A stretch of DNA of 64,000 nt, taken from contig JARBJD010000229.1 of NCBI GenBank assembly GCA_033064195.1, positions 56,611 to 120,610 on the forward strand. The letters are read 5' to 3'. Below the pieces are notes generated by a model. That model was given only the letters and a program-made list of their open reading frames with translations, made no database searches and had not been told where the DNA came from. This DNA is from Blattamonas nauphoetae. Lineage: Eukaryota > Preaxostyla > Oxymonadida. The first letter of the stretch is position 1. Each line of letters begins with the position of its first letter. This document shows, in pieces, positions 21,273-31,507 of the stretch. Made by a program: the position numbers and the translations under genes.

Positions 21273-24248
21273 TGTGAAATGGGACCCAATCTTCTTCACT
21301 TTGTTCCCTCCATAATTACACACCTGAAATTGTGTCATGCAACTTTCCGTTGTCCATTTCTCGATTTTCCTACAAAATCTATCAACAAAAATTCCCATAA
21401 TTCTAATTTGAGATGCCGAAAACCAAAGAACTACTGAACCGAAGACAGAAATTGAAGAAATATGAAAAGCTGAAGAAGGAAATGAACCGAATTCAAATGG
21501 GACTCAGGCGGATCAAAGATGGATTGGAACAAATCTTTGAGGAGAGTTCACTCCTTGAAAAAGACTTAATTCGACGAATCTATGCTCTTGTCGAAGATAT
21601 TTATCAAGATGATTTCGAAGATATGCTGAATCATTCTCCTTACATGCGGAGAGTAGCAAAAGATTATGCTCAAGCAGGAATCTGGCATCAAACACGCTTC
21701 TTACCACCAGAACCGGATTCAGCACGAACTCCGTCCCTTCACGATATTGCCATCTTTCATTCATATCTCACAAGTATTTCCACGAATTCCAGTGAAGATT
21801 CAATAAAATTACGAGGTATGACATCTCTTTCTTTTTTTCAACCAATAATTTTGTTTTTTAGTCACTGAACAAATTCTCACTTCTCAAACTGAAGAAACCA
21901 ACACCATCGATGAATACGATGAATCTGGTGATCGAACCGGTATGAAAAAGTTCTTCTTTCTTGAGAAAAGCATTGCTCATATCATTCCTTTCCTTGTTCA
22001 TTATACAAGATAACCTAGTCCCTGTTTTGACTCTCATTTCTGCATTCTTAGACTTTTATTGGATAGATGAACTAAAGGAGAAAAGGAAATTGAAGGACTT
22101 TCGGAAAAAACGCCAAAAAGCAAGAAAACGAATGACTAAGACGGAAAGAACGCGAACAGACAATCTTTTCTCCCAACTCCAGTTCAGGGCAAGTGTTCAC
22201 GCTCACGGTATTCCCTCATCTTTCATTCATCGACACGCCAGCATCAGAAAAGAAAGGTAGAAGCACTAGCCATTCGCATGAAGAGATCAATCCATTGCTG
22301 ATGCCCATCTCAGTAGACGTGCATGAATTTTCACAATCGATGCTTGTTGACAGTGCGGAAGATGCAGCTCCAGAGTCGTCAATTTCTAGTGATGAATCTC
22401 ACCTCGAAGAAGCCGACTCTGATGATGACTATTTTCCCCCTTATTTTGACCTAGTTTACAGGTCCAGCTCGGATGACTTTACGAAAATGGAATTACTAGT
22501 TCATTCAGGATCATACTGTTCTTCATCTCGATCAGAACTTCGCATGATAGGCATCCAGGGCGTTTTCCCGTTGTTCAATTCAATTCGCCTCGTCCTCGAA
22601 CCAAAAGCACTGATTTTCAGGGATTTCTTGCATCTGTTCCCCGATACCACATTATCACTTGACAAAATGAAACGATTGACGCAGGGATGTGTCAAACAGG
22701 CTGAGAACAGGACTGATGTGTGTGACATCTGTGAAGTGTGGGATCGAGCTCGCTGCGCAGATATACCGACCCAAACGAAAGAACAACTCGAAAAACTAGT
22801 CCGCCGGCATCGGGAGGAGGCCATTAATCAGCAAGTTCAACACAAAATAGATATCGATTCTCTTCAAGATTCAGAATGTGTATACGTTTTAGATTACAAA
22901 GAAAACATGAAAATTCCCTTCTCCAAATCTGAAAAGGGTCAAAATTTTTTCACTATGGCCCCCGTGACAGTATTGACCATGTGTTGCTGGAAGAAGATCG
23001 GAGCCCAGGCCACCCAACGCATTTTTACCATATTCAGTCCATTCCTCAGGCATACAGCAGATTTTACCGTCCATTGCATCCAACATATCTTTTCCGACAA
23101 CTATTTTTCTGACGTCAGGATCATCAAGCATTGGAGCGACGGTGGGCCTCATTTCCGGTCTAATCAATTTGCAACATTCATCCTCTGCAATGCACACCAC
23201 AACTTCAAGCCATTTCAGTCATCTCTGAATTATTTCTGGCCGCATCACGGCAAAAACCACTGTGACAGAGTCTTTGCCCTCCTATCTCGAATAATCCACA
23301 ATCGAAAACCTTTCCAAACAATTGAAGACCTCACCCAACTTCAACAGTTTTTCGAACGAAACACTGCATCTCTCCCCTCCACATATAAACGAGGCTCAAA
23401 CATTTATCGTTTTAAAGTGTTTGTTTTGCTTTTTATGAGGTCTCACCATTTTTGTAGAGTTTTGGACTACGTTCCATCGTCATCAACGTCAATCTGTGCT
23501 ATTCCTCATTTTACGAAATATCTGCACCATCACATCAGTGGTGAGTACATTGTGTCAGCGCCACTCTCTGGGGCTCATATAACAGAAGGGATAGACACTC
23601 TAGTACAATTTACGACTCGAATCTTGCACCTTAAATCAAAATGTTCAACTGTCCCTCTAAAAAAAGCCCCTGCCCTCCTTGGAGAGGTGTTCAAATGTTT
23701 AGAATCGCTCCAAGCCAGATTCCAAGAGCCTTGTGGCAAAGGTTCCGATCAAACAGTGACTTGGCACGAAGATGATTCCGATCCAACTAAAACCCGATCA
23801 GATTGTGATCAATATGCTTCAGATGATGACGGTTTTCTCGCAGATTGAGGTTGGTTGAATTGTCGGGCGCATTGGTTTGTTCCTTTCAAAAAGCTGTGGT
23901 ATGTCATTCTTTTCTTCTGTATTGTCTCTCCTTTCGTCCAAACGTGTCAGGCCTTCGTTGATGTACTGATTCTCACATAAAAAAGAATCTGGATCCAGCT
24001 CATCAAATATTGTGAAACCAATCTTGTCGATTGGAATTCGGAAGGAGTTCAATCTTTGTTTTAACATCACAGTGAGACCGTGTCCTTATAAGAGGGAATT
24101 GCGGAGAATGTAAGTCTCAATTTTTGTGTTCATTTTCTGGGAGTTGGAGGACTTCAACGCTTATCGGACACTGTTTCTCAAACAATCAAGGTGAAAGGAC
24201 AGAGTCTATATGACGAAATTCGATACCAAGATTGGGTCCCATTTCACA
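21273..24248 (+). mobile_element. 3-kb DNA transposon encoding an intron-rich DDE-like protein
   Basis: Bounded by inverted repeats TGTGAAATGGGACCCAATCT (21273 onward) and its complement ending at 24248, perfect over 21 bases including the next T. Flanks are CAAATG (21267-21272) and CAAATA (24249-24254), a 5-6 base target duplication; the repeat match could be extended by two bases each way, leaving the boundary ambiguous by that amount. Excision restores the interrupted family gene. Carries one four-exon gene. The superfamily is not recognised. Confidence 0.85.
21413..23848 (+). CDS. Putative transposase, novel DDE-like, four exons
   Basis: Exons 21413-21815, 21862-21939, 22052-22207 and 22242-23848 join into 747 residues. 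The three introns (46, 112 and 34 bases) are all phase 1, begin G|GTAT and end TAG or CAG. The N-terminus is a charged coiled-coil (about residues 10-50), then a Lys/Arg-rich stretch (KEKRKLKDFRKKRQKARKR, probably a nuclear signal) and an acidic linker. A Cys-x2-Cys motif (CDICEVWDRARC, about residue 372) precedes the candidate catalytic core: Asp in LDYKEN (~430), Asp in HWSDGGPHFR (~512) and Asp in HHGKNHCDR (~554). That spacing (82 and 42) fits an RNase H-fold DDD transposase. It is unlike the hAT protein at 11.6 kb. Position inside a TIR/TSD-bounded element is the main support. Confidence 0.7.
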
Positions 24249-24360
24249 CAAATAGCAAATGTACTGCTCCGAAGGCATCAGAACTTGCGTTAAAACCGTA
24301 TCCAAAACCTCGTATTGTTCAGTTTCATCTTTAATTCTGAGTAGTGCGATACTATCCGGT

Positions 24361-25249
24361 CAGTCACGGACAAAAGTAAGTGGCCACCCTTGCCTGGATT
24401 TATGAACAGGTGGTTTTTTCTGATTTTTTCATAAACACCTCACAACAATGGAAGAACACAATTTTTCGAATATAAAACAAAAAGAGTGTGGTGAAGTGAA
24501 AATCGAGATGAGCGAATGGATCAAGTTCAGAGGTCAATCCTATTGCGGCAACCTTAACACATCTCCTCTCTCTGGAGGAGGAGATGTGACGAGTGTAGTC
24601 TGTCCCTCCACTGAGAACAGTCTGTCTCCTCTCGTACCTGAGATCTTGTTCGAAATGTGGCGAAAATGTGAGAATCATATCTTTTTTATCCCTCATCCGT
24701 CATCCTTTTAGACACAGTAATTGCTTTCACTGGTACCAAGAATGAAATTTCTCTCTTCTTATCAAATGTTGTGACATGGTGTAGAGAAAATGAGATTCGC
24801 ACGTTTTGAGCACAATTGGAACATTCCCGATTTATCAGTACTCTGACAGATGTATACAGATACAGTATTCCCAAGAGGAGATAGAGCGTTTGGGATCAAT
24901 ATAAGGATTGTTGATGAGGGATAAAAAAGATATGATTCTCACATTTTCGCCACATTTCGAACAAGATCTCAGGTACGAGAGGAGACAGACTGTTCTCAGT
25001 GGAGGGACAGACTACACTCGTCACATCTCCTCCTCCAGAGAGAGGAGATGTGTTAAGGTTGCCGCAATAGGATTGACCTCTGAACTTGATCCATTCGCTC
25101 ATCTCGATTTTCACTTCACCACACTCTTTTTGTTTTATATTCGAAAAATTGTGTTCTTCCATTGTTGTGAGGTGTTTATGAAAAAATCAGAAAAAACCAC
25201 CTGTTCATAAATCCAGGCAAGGGTGGCCACTTACTTTTGTCCGTGACTG
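24361..25249. mobile_element. Foldback (long-TIR) element, 889 bases
   Basis: Two arms, 24361-24696 and 24914-25249, are inverted copies that look identical over 336 bases, separated by a 217-base spacer. The ends read CAGTCACGGACAAAAGTAAG, reminiscent of Tc1/mariner ends, but the host duplication is GGT (24358-24360 and 25250-25252), not TA. Each arm contains an 87-98 codon open frame and an internal palindrome around acatctcctc...gaggagatgt. Excision restores the family gene frame. Arm identity indicates recent insertion or arm homogenisation. Confidence 0.85.
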
Positions 25250-26199
25250 GGTGTTGAGAGCCAGACTTTATTGTCAATGATAGGGATGAGGTTGATGTGG
25301 ATATCAACTGCTTCTGAGAATGAAATAGACAGTGGATGGAGAGTGTTGATGACTTGAGGGATCAGATCAGCTTTGACGAGGGCAAGATGGGTTCTTGGTG
25401 AACACCATTTGATCAGAGAAGAGAGAAGCTCCATTACAGGTTTAATGATTGCCAGATTGGGCGAAGAAAGGAGTACCACAATGGATTGTACGAACTTGGT
25501 CGAAGAATAATCAGTGGTTAGCCCAAGGCCGCTGAGAAAAATAGATGCTGGCCATTGAGAGAGTAGAGTCACAGATTCCAGAAACTGTACGGCTTTAGCT
25601 TCCAAAGAGACATTTAATGCAGGCTGGAACTTCATAGTGGACACGAGAGACCGAAAGACAACAGCCTTTTCGCGGTCAGATTCATCACGATCATTGCTCC
25701 AATTCAGGAACGGAAAACAATCCGTTGGAAATGGTAATTCAGGGGAGAACAAATCAGATGGAGTTGTACTTGAGGATGTATCTGTGTTCTTGCCAATCGC
25801 GGCCATTCTTTCTGAGAGCGAATCAAAACTATAGTTATGGGTTCGAGCAAATTGTGAAAGAAAGAGATTGAGATGAAACAGACATCCAAAAGGGTAGGCA
25901 TGGGCAACAGACAGTCAAGAATGACCGAGTCCAGTCACCGAAAAAAATCGAGTCAGTGACTCACCCCCATAAGTCCAAAACATGAGGAATCCAGACCCAA
26001 AATGTCCCACTTCCAATCGGACATCGCAGCAGTCTTGATAATCACCTCAATATCCTGGGATATTCCTCTCAAAAACACATTCACAATCTCCATCCTCTAT
26101 CAATCGCTTTTCGTAGTGTTTCTTTCACATTTCGCACTATTTTTTAGAATTCAACTCATTTTCAGAAAAATCAAACCAATTTAGACACAGGTCAGCATC

Positions 26200-27717
26200 A
26201 CACCCCATACTTTTATCTCGAGTCACTTTGAGTCACTGATCCGCCCATGCAATCATGCAAATAGTCACCGGACTGACTGGACTGTCCGATCTCCTTTCAA
26301 CTGAAACTCAGCGCGTGAATCGACAAGGTTTGAATTTTGATTTTCTTTTCATTTCCACTCTATTTGACAAAAGGAAACTGATTTTGACTTTCAGGATCAA
26401 CTCACCCCGCAAATTATCTATGGAGAAAATAAGGGCAAAACCATCGTTTGGCACATCTGTTTGCAATCTTGATCTGCTCTAGTCAAGTTTGATTCTCAGA
26501 ACATCTCCAGTCTCTCTTCTGGACCAACAACACAGAGCACCGTCTCACTCGTGACTATTGACAGTATTGTGTCCTCAACCATTTCAAGTCTACTCAACTA
26601 TGTATATTTATTTATATATTGTCCCAATATTTTGTCCAGGAAACGTATCTCACTCAATTTTGACAGTTAATCACATCGTTCCTCGTATCCCAACAAGAAA
26701 TGGTATTTTGTGAAATCTTTTTCCTTTTGTGGTTCACCTATGCTTTTCTGTCTCTTTTACGTCATCTTCTTCTTTCCAAACACCTCAAAATATGCAAAAA
26801 AGCAGAAAATGGCGTCCTTCAGTGGGATCCTCCCGTTGTTCTATATCGAGGCCTTCTCGCCCATTCCAGAACCACGACAGTCATCCGAAGTGCACTTGCA
26901 CGATTATTATCGTGATATCTGCTTCCTGTTGACTCGCCAATCATTTGTTTCTGATCTTCTCAAATGGGTGATTCTAAATGAAATGTTACTTTACACTATG
27001 GTGCGTTACAAAAAATTAAAAATTGCACAATTTGCATTCATCTGCTTTCAGGACTGAAAAGTGCTAAATTTTGTAGATTTTGCTTTGATCGCGTTCGATT
27101 GAGCTCTTATAGGATCTGGACATTTTATCACTTTTTTTTCTTCACAACGTTTCAGAAATCAAAGAGGTGGTGGTAAACGACATAAAAAAACGGATTTGTG
27201 AGAGAAATGCGAATTGAAAACATATATCATCCAAAAAACCGTGAAAAGCTTATTTTGGATATCTCACTTCAAACATAAAAGATCTCTATGAAATTTCTGG
27301 TGTGTGTCAGAATGGCGTGTTTGTGACGTGGAAATGAAGGAACGACACTTTTAATGGTTTGCTACAGAGGAGGGAGGCAGATCAGAAAACGCAAGTTCAC
27401 TGTGAGAAGAGAAGAACGAGACTACCAGATCTGAATGATACAGCTGAAGGAAAAGAGATGAAAAAACTCGAAATCACAATAAAACATAGAGATGTCAAGT
27501 GTCATTGATAGATCTGAGTTGAAATAAAACGGACTTGGAAAGCGAAGATGAGAATATATACACTGTTCAAACGATGGAGGTCAGCTTCAAATGATGTGTT
27601 AGAACGAGGTACTTGTACAATTTTGGGGGAACGTGTTAGTTTGAGCGAAGAAGGATCGCTGAAAGAAGAAATCAGACGGAAAAGATTGGATGAAGAGTCA
27701 GAAAAATGGAAAACACC
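26200..27717. other. Interior of the 5.6-kb element, no clear gene
   Basis: AT-richer than the flanks. Short frames (26255-26482, 26710-27057) are preceded or followed by intron-like GT...CAG signals (for example gtttgaattttg to ttgactttcag), so small exons of a decayed element gene are possible, but no motif is recognisable. Confidence 0.3.
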
Positions 27718-28089
27718 TTAATCATGTCGAATGAAGGAGAATATGAGCGCTCTGAAAATTGTATTGAGTTTCTGCTCATATGACAGAAGAAAATACGCGG
27801 GTAACAATTCATTTAGAATCACCCAAATCGATTCCTGAGTCGCTTCTCGCGCCATGTTCTCTCCCCGCTCCGGTTCATCCAGCCCAACTAAATCGGATGT
27901 ATATTTCTCTCCCCTCTCTCTCTGATGCCTAAAACCTCGCCAACCATCGGCAGCGACTCTCCAACTTCTGATGTCCACAAAACACCCTTTCTTCAACAAT
28001 AATCCAACGTGATTCCCTCCAGCGTTTCTGCTTTTGAATCCTATCCAATATACGCAACCGCTATCTACTCCGCAGAAACCACTTCCCAA
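27718..28089 (-). CDS. Small hypothetical ORF in element interior
   Basis: 123 codons with coding-like composition: GCVYWIGFKSRNAGGNHVGL, then a charged middle and a hydrophobic tail (WVILNELLPAYFLLSYEQK). No family recognised. It points away from the plus-strand cargo gene that starts about 100 bases to its right. It could be a captured exon or chance. Confidence 0.25.
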   Translation of the reverse strand: MGSGFCGVDSGCVYWIGFKSRNAGGNHVGLLLKKGCFVDIRSWRVAADGWRGFRHQRERGEKYTSDLVGLDEPERGENMAREATQESIWVILNELLPAYFLLSYEQKLNTIFRALIFSFIRHD

Positions 28090-28597
28090 GCTGACGCCAT
28101 CGCAACTTTGACATGAACCGAATTATCTTCTTTCGCCGTTTTTTCTGTCGCCGGCATCACTTTACTCTCTTTCATCGCCTTACTTCTTCTACAATAACAT
28201 GTCTCCCTCTGCATCGTCCTCTATCCACTTCCTGCCACAATTCCGCCACAACACGACAAAAGCACCGAACTCGAACACAAAACAGAAAGCAGAAACGATT
28301 TTGGGAGGTCTTCCGATCAAACCATGGGTTCTGACAGACAAGGAGCAGATAGCACGTGAGAGAAGCTGTGGCGAGTATCGGAGTGCGAGAACTGAAACGT
28401 CGGTATGCTCTCCAATTCCAAGAGCCCCAAACTCGGAACTTCTTGGAGTAACTGGTGAAGTCGAGTGAAGGGCTGGCAAATCCGTACCTTCCCGTTCGAC
28501 AGGACGGCGCGCCTCAAGCATCCCCTCCCAACGTCCAGACACCGTCACACAGACTCCCACATTCAAATACAGTTCCTCTTCTCAAAGCGCCATTTGG

Positions 28598-31110
28598 ATG
28601 CCACAAGAACCGAAGATGTCAATGTCAGCGAACAAACTCGACGCAACCATCCATTTCTACACTAAACCACCCTCCATCTCGCTGGATGGGAGTTGGCGAG
28701 ATTTAAGTGATGTGTCGAACCTTGTGGACTGGCTGATTGTGTTGAAAGTGATGAAACTCAAGCCGTCGCTTGTGAAGAAGGTGGGAATCGAAACGACGCA
28801 AGCTCGGAATCACTCTTTCGGATCGATGCATCTGGACGAGATCGCCGAAGTTGTGTTGGACAGACTTTGGAGGGAGCGAGAGGTACAGACGTATCAAAAC
28901 GGGATGGCGAAGAAGGTTGGTGAGGAGGACGATGATGTGGACAACCTGATCGAGTTTCTGGCGTTGACGGGAGGTCTGATTCTGTACAAGTTCACTTTTT
29001 TTCGTTTTTCACCACTTTTGCTCTCAGCTCACTTCCAATCGTTTTCTCTTTTCGTTCTCATGAATCTCACCTCCCTCTCTTCCCTCCAGACCGCTCTGAA
29101 GAAGACGCTCTGCTCACCGTGTTGAAGGACAAGACCGGCCAGCACGTGCTTGCGAAGGTTGGAAGCGGAAAATCAGAAGACATCATGCAATCAATCTTCC
29201 GACCGCGTGAACACACCTCTCTCGAAAAGGAAGACAAACACAAAGGCCGAAGCAACGCATCTCTGAAGAACTCGGGAAACATGATTGACTTTCAGGACAG
29301 TGCGAACAACACGATCCAGCAATCACCGTTCCTACCGATCAATGTCGGTGCGTTTTGGTGTTTGTATGATTCGTCGTTTGTGACGCCTCGACTGATCTGG
29401 GGCGAGACAGATCGCGAAGATGTTCGGAAAGAAGCGAATCAAGCGTTCTGGAGCTGGACAGAACGCCGAAGAAACGAAAAACAAGCCGATCGCGATAAAT
29501 CAAACAAGAAGACGCGCCATTCATCCAAACTAACACCGCCACCGCAAAGTCCTCTGACATCTCCGCTGTCGGAGAGAAGAGCACAACAGACCACGCCCTT
29601 CAGGGCAGCCAACTCGCCTTCGGTGATCACGACGATGATCACGCCGTCCAGTGCGTCGACGAGTGCGGCTGTGTCGTTCGAGAATCCACACCGTCTGGTC
29701 GCACTCCCTTCACGTTCGCGATGGTGACGGCGAAGTTGGTTGTGATTGCGACGAATGTGACGGCGGAGTAGGGACAGAAAATGTCGACACTTCATTCGGG
29801 AACACTGGGAGGGAAGGGAGCAGCAGGGGGATTGCAACGACGACAGGAAACGAACGATGCGGCGCTGTCCTTCCTGACACCGCCTGTGTCAATGCCAATA
29901 GCACTGGCAACACTGCGTGGACTTCACCAGCTGACGATCCCAGCGACATCCGCAACGAAAGGACTTCCTTCGTCGTTCCTGCCATCAGCTCTGCACAGCC
30001 TGCTGTTTAAGAAGGTGGACGACATCTACGCCGACCATCGATTCATCGAATACCAACCAGCGCTGTATCTGTCGACGAACACGTCGAAGAACAGCAAGAA
30101 GAGGAGGGATGAGACGAGGAGACCGTCAGCGCTTCCAGCGAAGCGTGTGTCGGTTTTGGCGGGCAGAAAGAGGAGCAGGAAGACGGCAATCGTATTCACA
30201 GGGGTTAGGCATTGTGCCCACGGTGCCCAGCTTTTTTGTGCTCAGGATGTAGCGGCTGTTCAAATTCCTTTTTCTTGCATTCTGAATCTTTTATAGTGTC
30301 CACATTTCCTGTGGATTTTCGAGCAAAACGGTAAAATCTCATTTCTTGCGAAAATAGATCGCACTGTTTTTCTAGTCACATTTTGAACACATTTAGCCCG
30401 AATTGAATGATAAAGAATTAAAAAAGGAGTCAATTATGTCGAAAATGAACGAGGTGACGAATATTCATGGTGTTTTATGTGATGATTATTAATCTCAGTG
30501 ACACACATTTTTTTTCGTGGGGCAGATCCAGCCAAAATCATCCACACCTCTCCTCAGTGACTTTTCATTTTAACAACCAGTATTTAACGATGAAATGAAC
30601 CATCTTTCAAGAAGTGGAAAAAAACAAAAAAAATCTTCAAAAGGGGAATTGAACCCCTTTTGCTTGAACAATCGCTGAAATCAGTCGAAATCGTGGCGCT
30701 TATTTTGGCGCCGGTGCTCAGCCCCCCGGACGACAAGCTGAGCACCGATGTGCTCAGCTTGTCGCCATTGTGCCCAGCTCACCTAATGCCTGCGTATTCA
30801 TCCGTTCGACGATCCGTCGTCTGCACTGTTTCTCCTCTATTCTTTTGCCAATCCTTCGAAGTTTGTTCAGTCGCTGATCTCGCGACTTTTTACGAATGTC
30901 GACACACTGAAATCTCTCCACGAGATGTTGGTGACAGGCGAGTTTGTGGACGAAGAAACTTGTCTTCAATCGTTTTCATCGACTACACTGATATCTACTA
31001 GTCTCCTCTCCTGTCGTTCAAAATTGAAGAAGAGGGGCAGAGCGAGAAGCTGAAGCAGGAGATGAATTCGCTGTACGTGTGCTCTCTGTTGTGTCATCTG
31101 CTGGCGTGAG
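28598..31110 (+). pseudogene. Captured host gene fragment, interrupted; possibly RME-8/DNAJC13-like
   Basis: Coding segments: 28598-about 28998 (SMHLDEIAEVVLDRLWRERE, VDNLIEFLALTGGLILYK), an intron ending in ctccctccag near 29090, then to 29727 (EDALLTVLKDKTGQHVLAKV, PINVGAFWCLYDSSFVTPRL, IWGETDREDVRKEANQAF), then a shifted frame from about 29880 (LHSLLFKKVDDIYADHRF) that, after removing the MITE at 30199-30792, runs into HPFDDPSSALFLLYSFANPS and LISRLFTNVDTLKSLHEMLV. The TPRLIWGETDRE motif faintly recalls the Ile-Trp repeats of RME-8 (DNAJC13); this is a weak guess. Several frame changes show decay, or exon boundaries I cannot place. Confidence 0.4.
30199..30792. mobile_element. Non-autonomous hAT MITE, 594 bases
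   Basis: Starts CAGGGGTTAGGC and ends, read inward, CAGGCATTAGGT. The 8-base duplication CGTATTCA is exact (30191-30198, 30793-30800). Inside, near the right end, a perfect 15-base stem (30731-30745 with 30750-30764) closes on a CGAT loop, and GGCACAATG / CATTGTGCCC motifs are repeated at both ends. No protein. Excision joins coding sequence on both sides (EEQEDGNRI|HPFDDPSS). Confidence 0.85.
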
Positions 31111-31507
31111 TGATTCGTCCGTACCCGCAGACACGGCAGCACTTCACGGCTTCGTTCTTTGTTCGGCTTCTTTCGCAATGCCTGATGTTCGTTTCTCATC
31201 ACTTTCTTTCAAAATCAGTTTTAATGATGTTTTCTTTTGTCGGCGAGCAATTAAGGTCACAGTACATCCATGATTTTTTTTTCCATTGTCACATGTAGTG
31301 ATTTAGGGCTGATCAACTCACATACCGATCCAATGATTAGAGAAGCATTTGCCACAAATATTGATGTAATTCAGACATTACAATCACATTGAATACACCA
31401 ACAACGACAAAATCACGATTCCTCTCAAAGAACCACAAAAAAAGGGCCAAATCGAGTCAGTCCGAAAAGTTTGAGTCCGGTGACTGGTGCCCATGCCTAC
31501 AAAAGGG

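Larger units (their letters stand above)
20859..25806 (-). pseudogene. FLNW-family gene split by two transposon insertions
   Basis: The gene lies in three pieces: 25806-25250 (start MAAIGKNTDTSS, CFPFLNWSNDR, VVFRSLVSTMKFQP, LALVKADLIPQVINTLHP, ending KVWLSTP), 24360-24249 (DSIALLRIKDE to PSEQYICYL) and 21272-20859 (CVNRFSIVDGEQSK to the stop after GLNRPGFW). Taking out each insert with one copy of its target duplication restores a continuous reading frame (STP|DSIALL and ICYL|CVNR). The host gene was therefore open when it was hit. A third element (25895-31499) sits 81 bases upstream of the start codon. It is now most likely non-functional. Confidence 0.85.
25895..31499. mobile_element. hAT-ended element of 5.6 kb with gene-like cargo
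   Basis: The ends are TAGGCATGGGCAACAG at 25895 and, inward from 31499, TAGGCATGGGCACCAG, followed on both sides by related GTCACCG and GACTCGATTT motifs. The 8-base duplication CAAAAGGG is exact (25887-25894, 31500-31507). The empty site is seen at about 787-810 upstream of the first family gene, where ccaaaaggga runs on uninterrupted. No hAT transposase was found inside; instead the plus strand carries intron-bearing coding-like sequence at 28.2-31.1 kb. It may be a non-autonomous element that captured host sequence. Confidence 0.85.
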
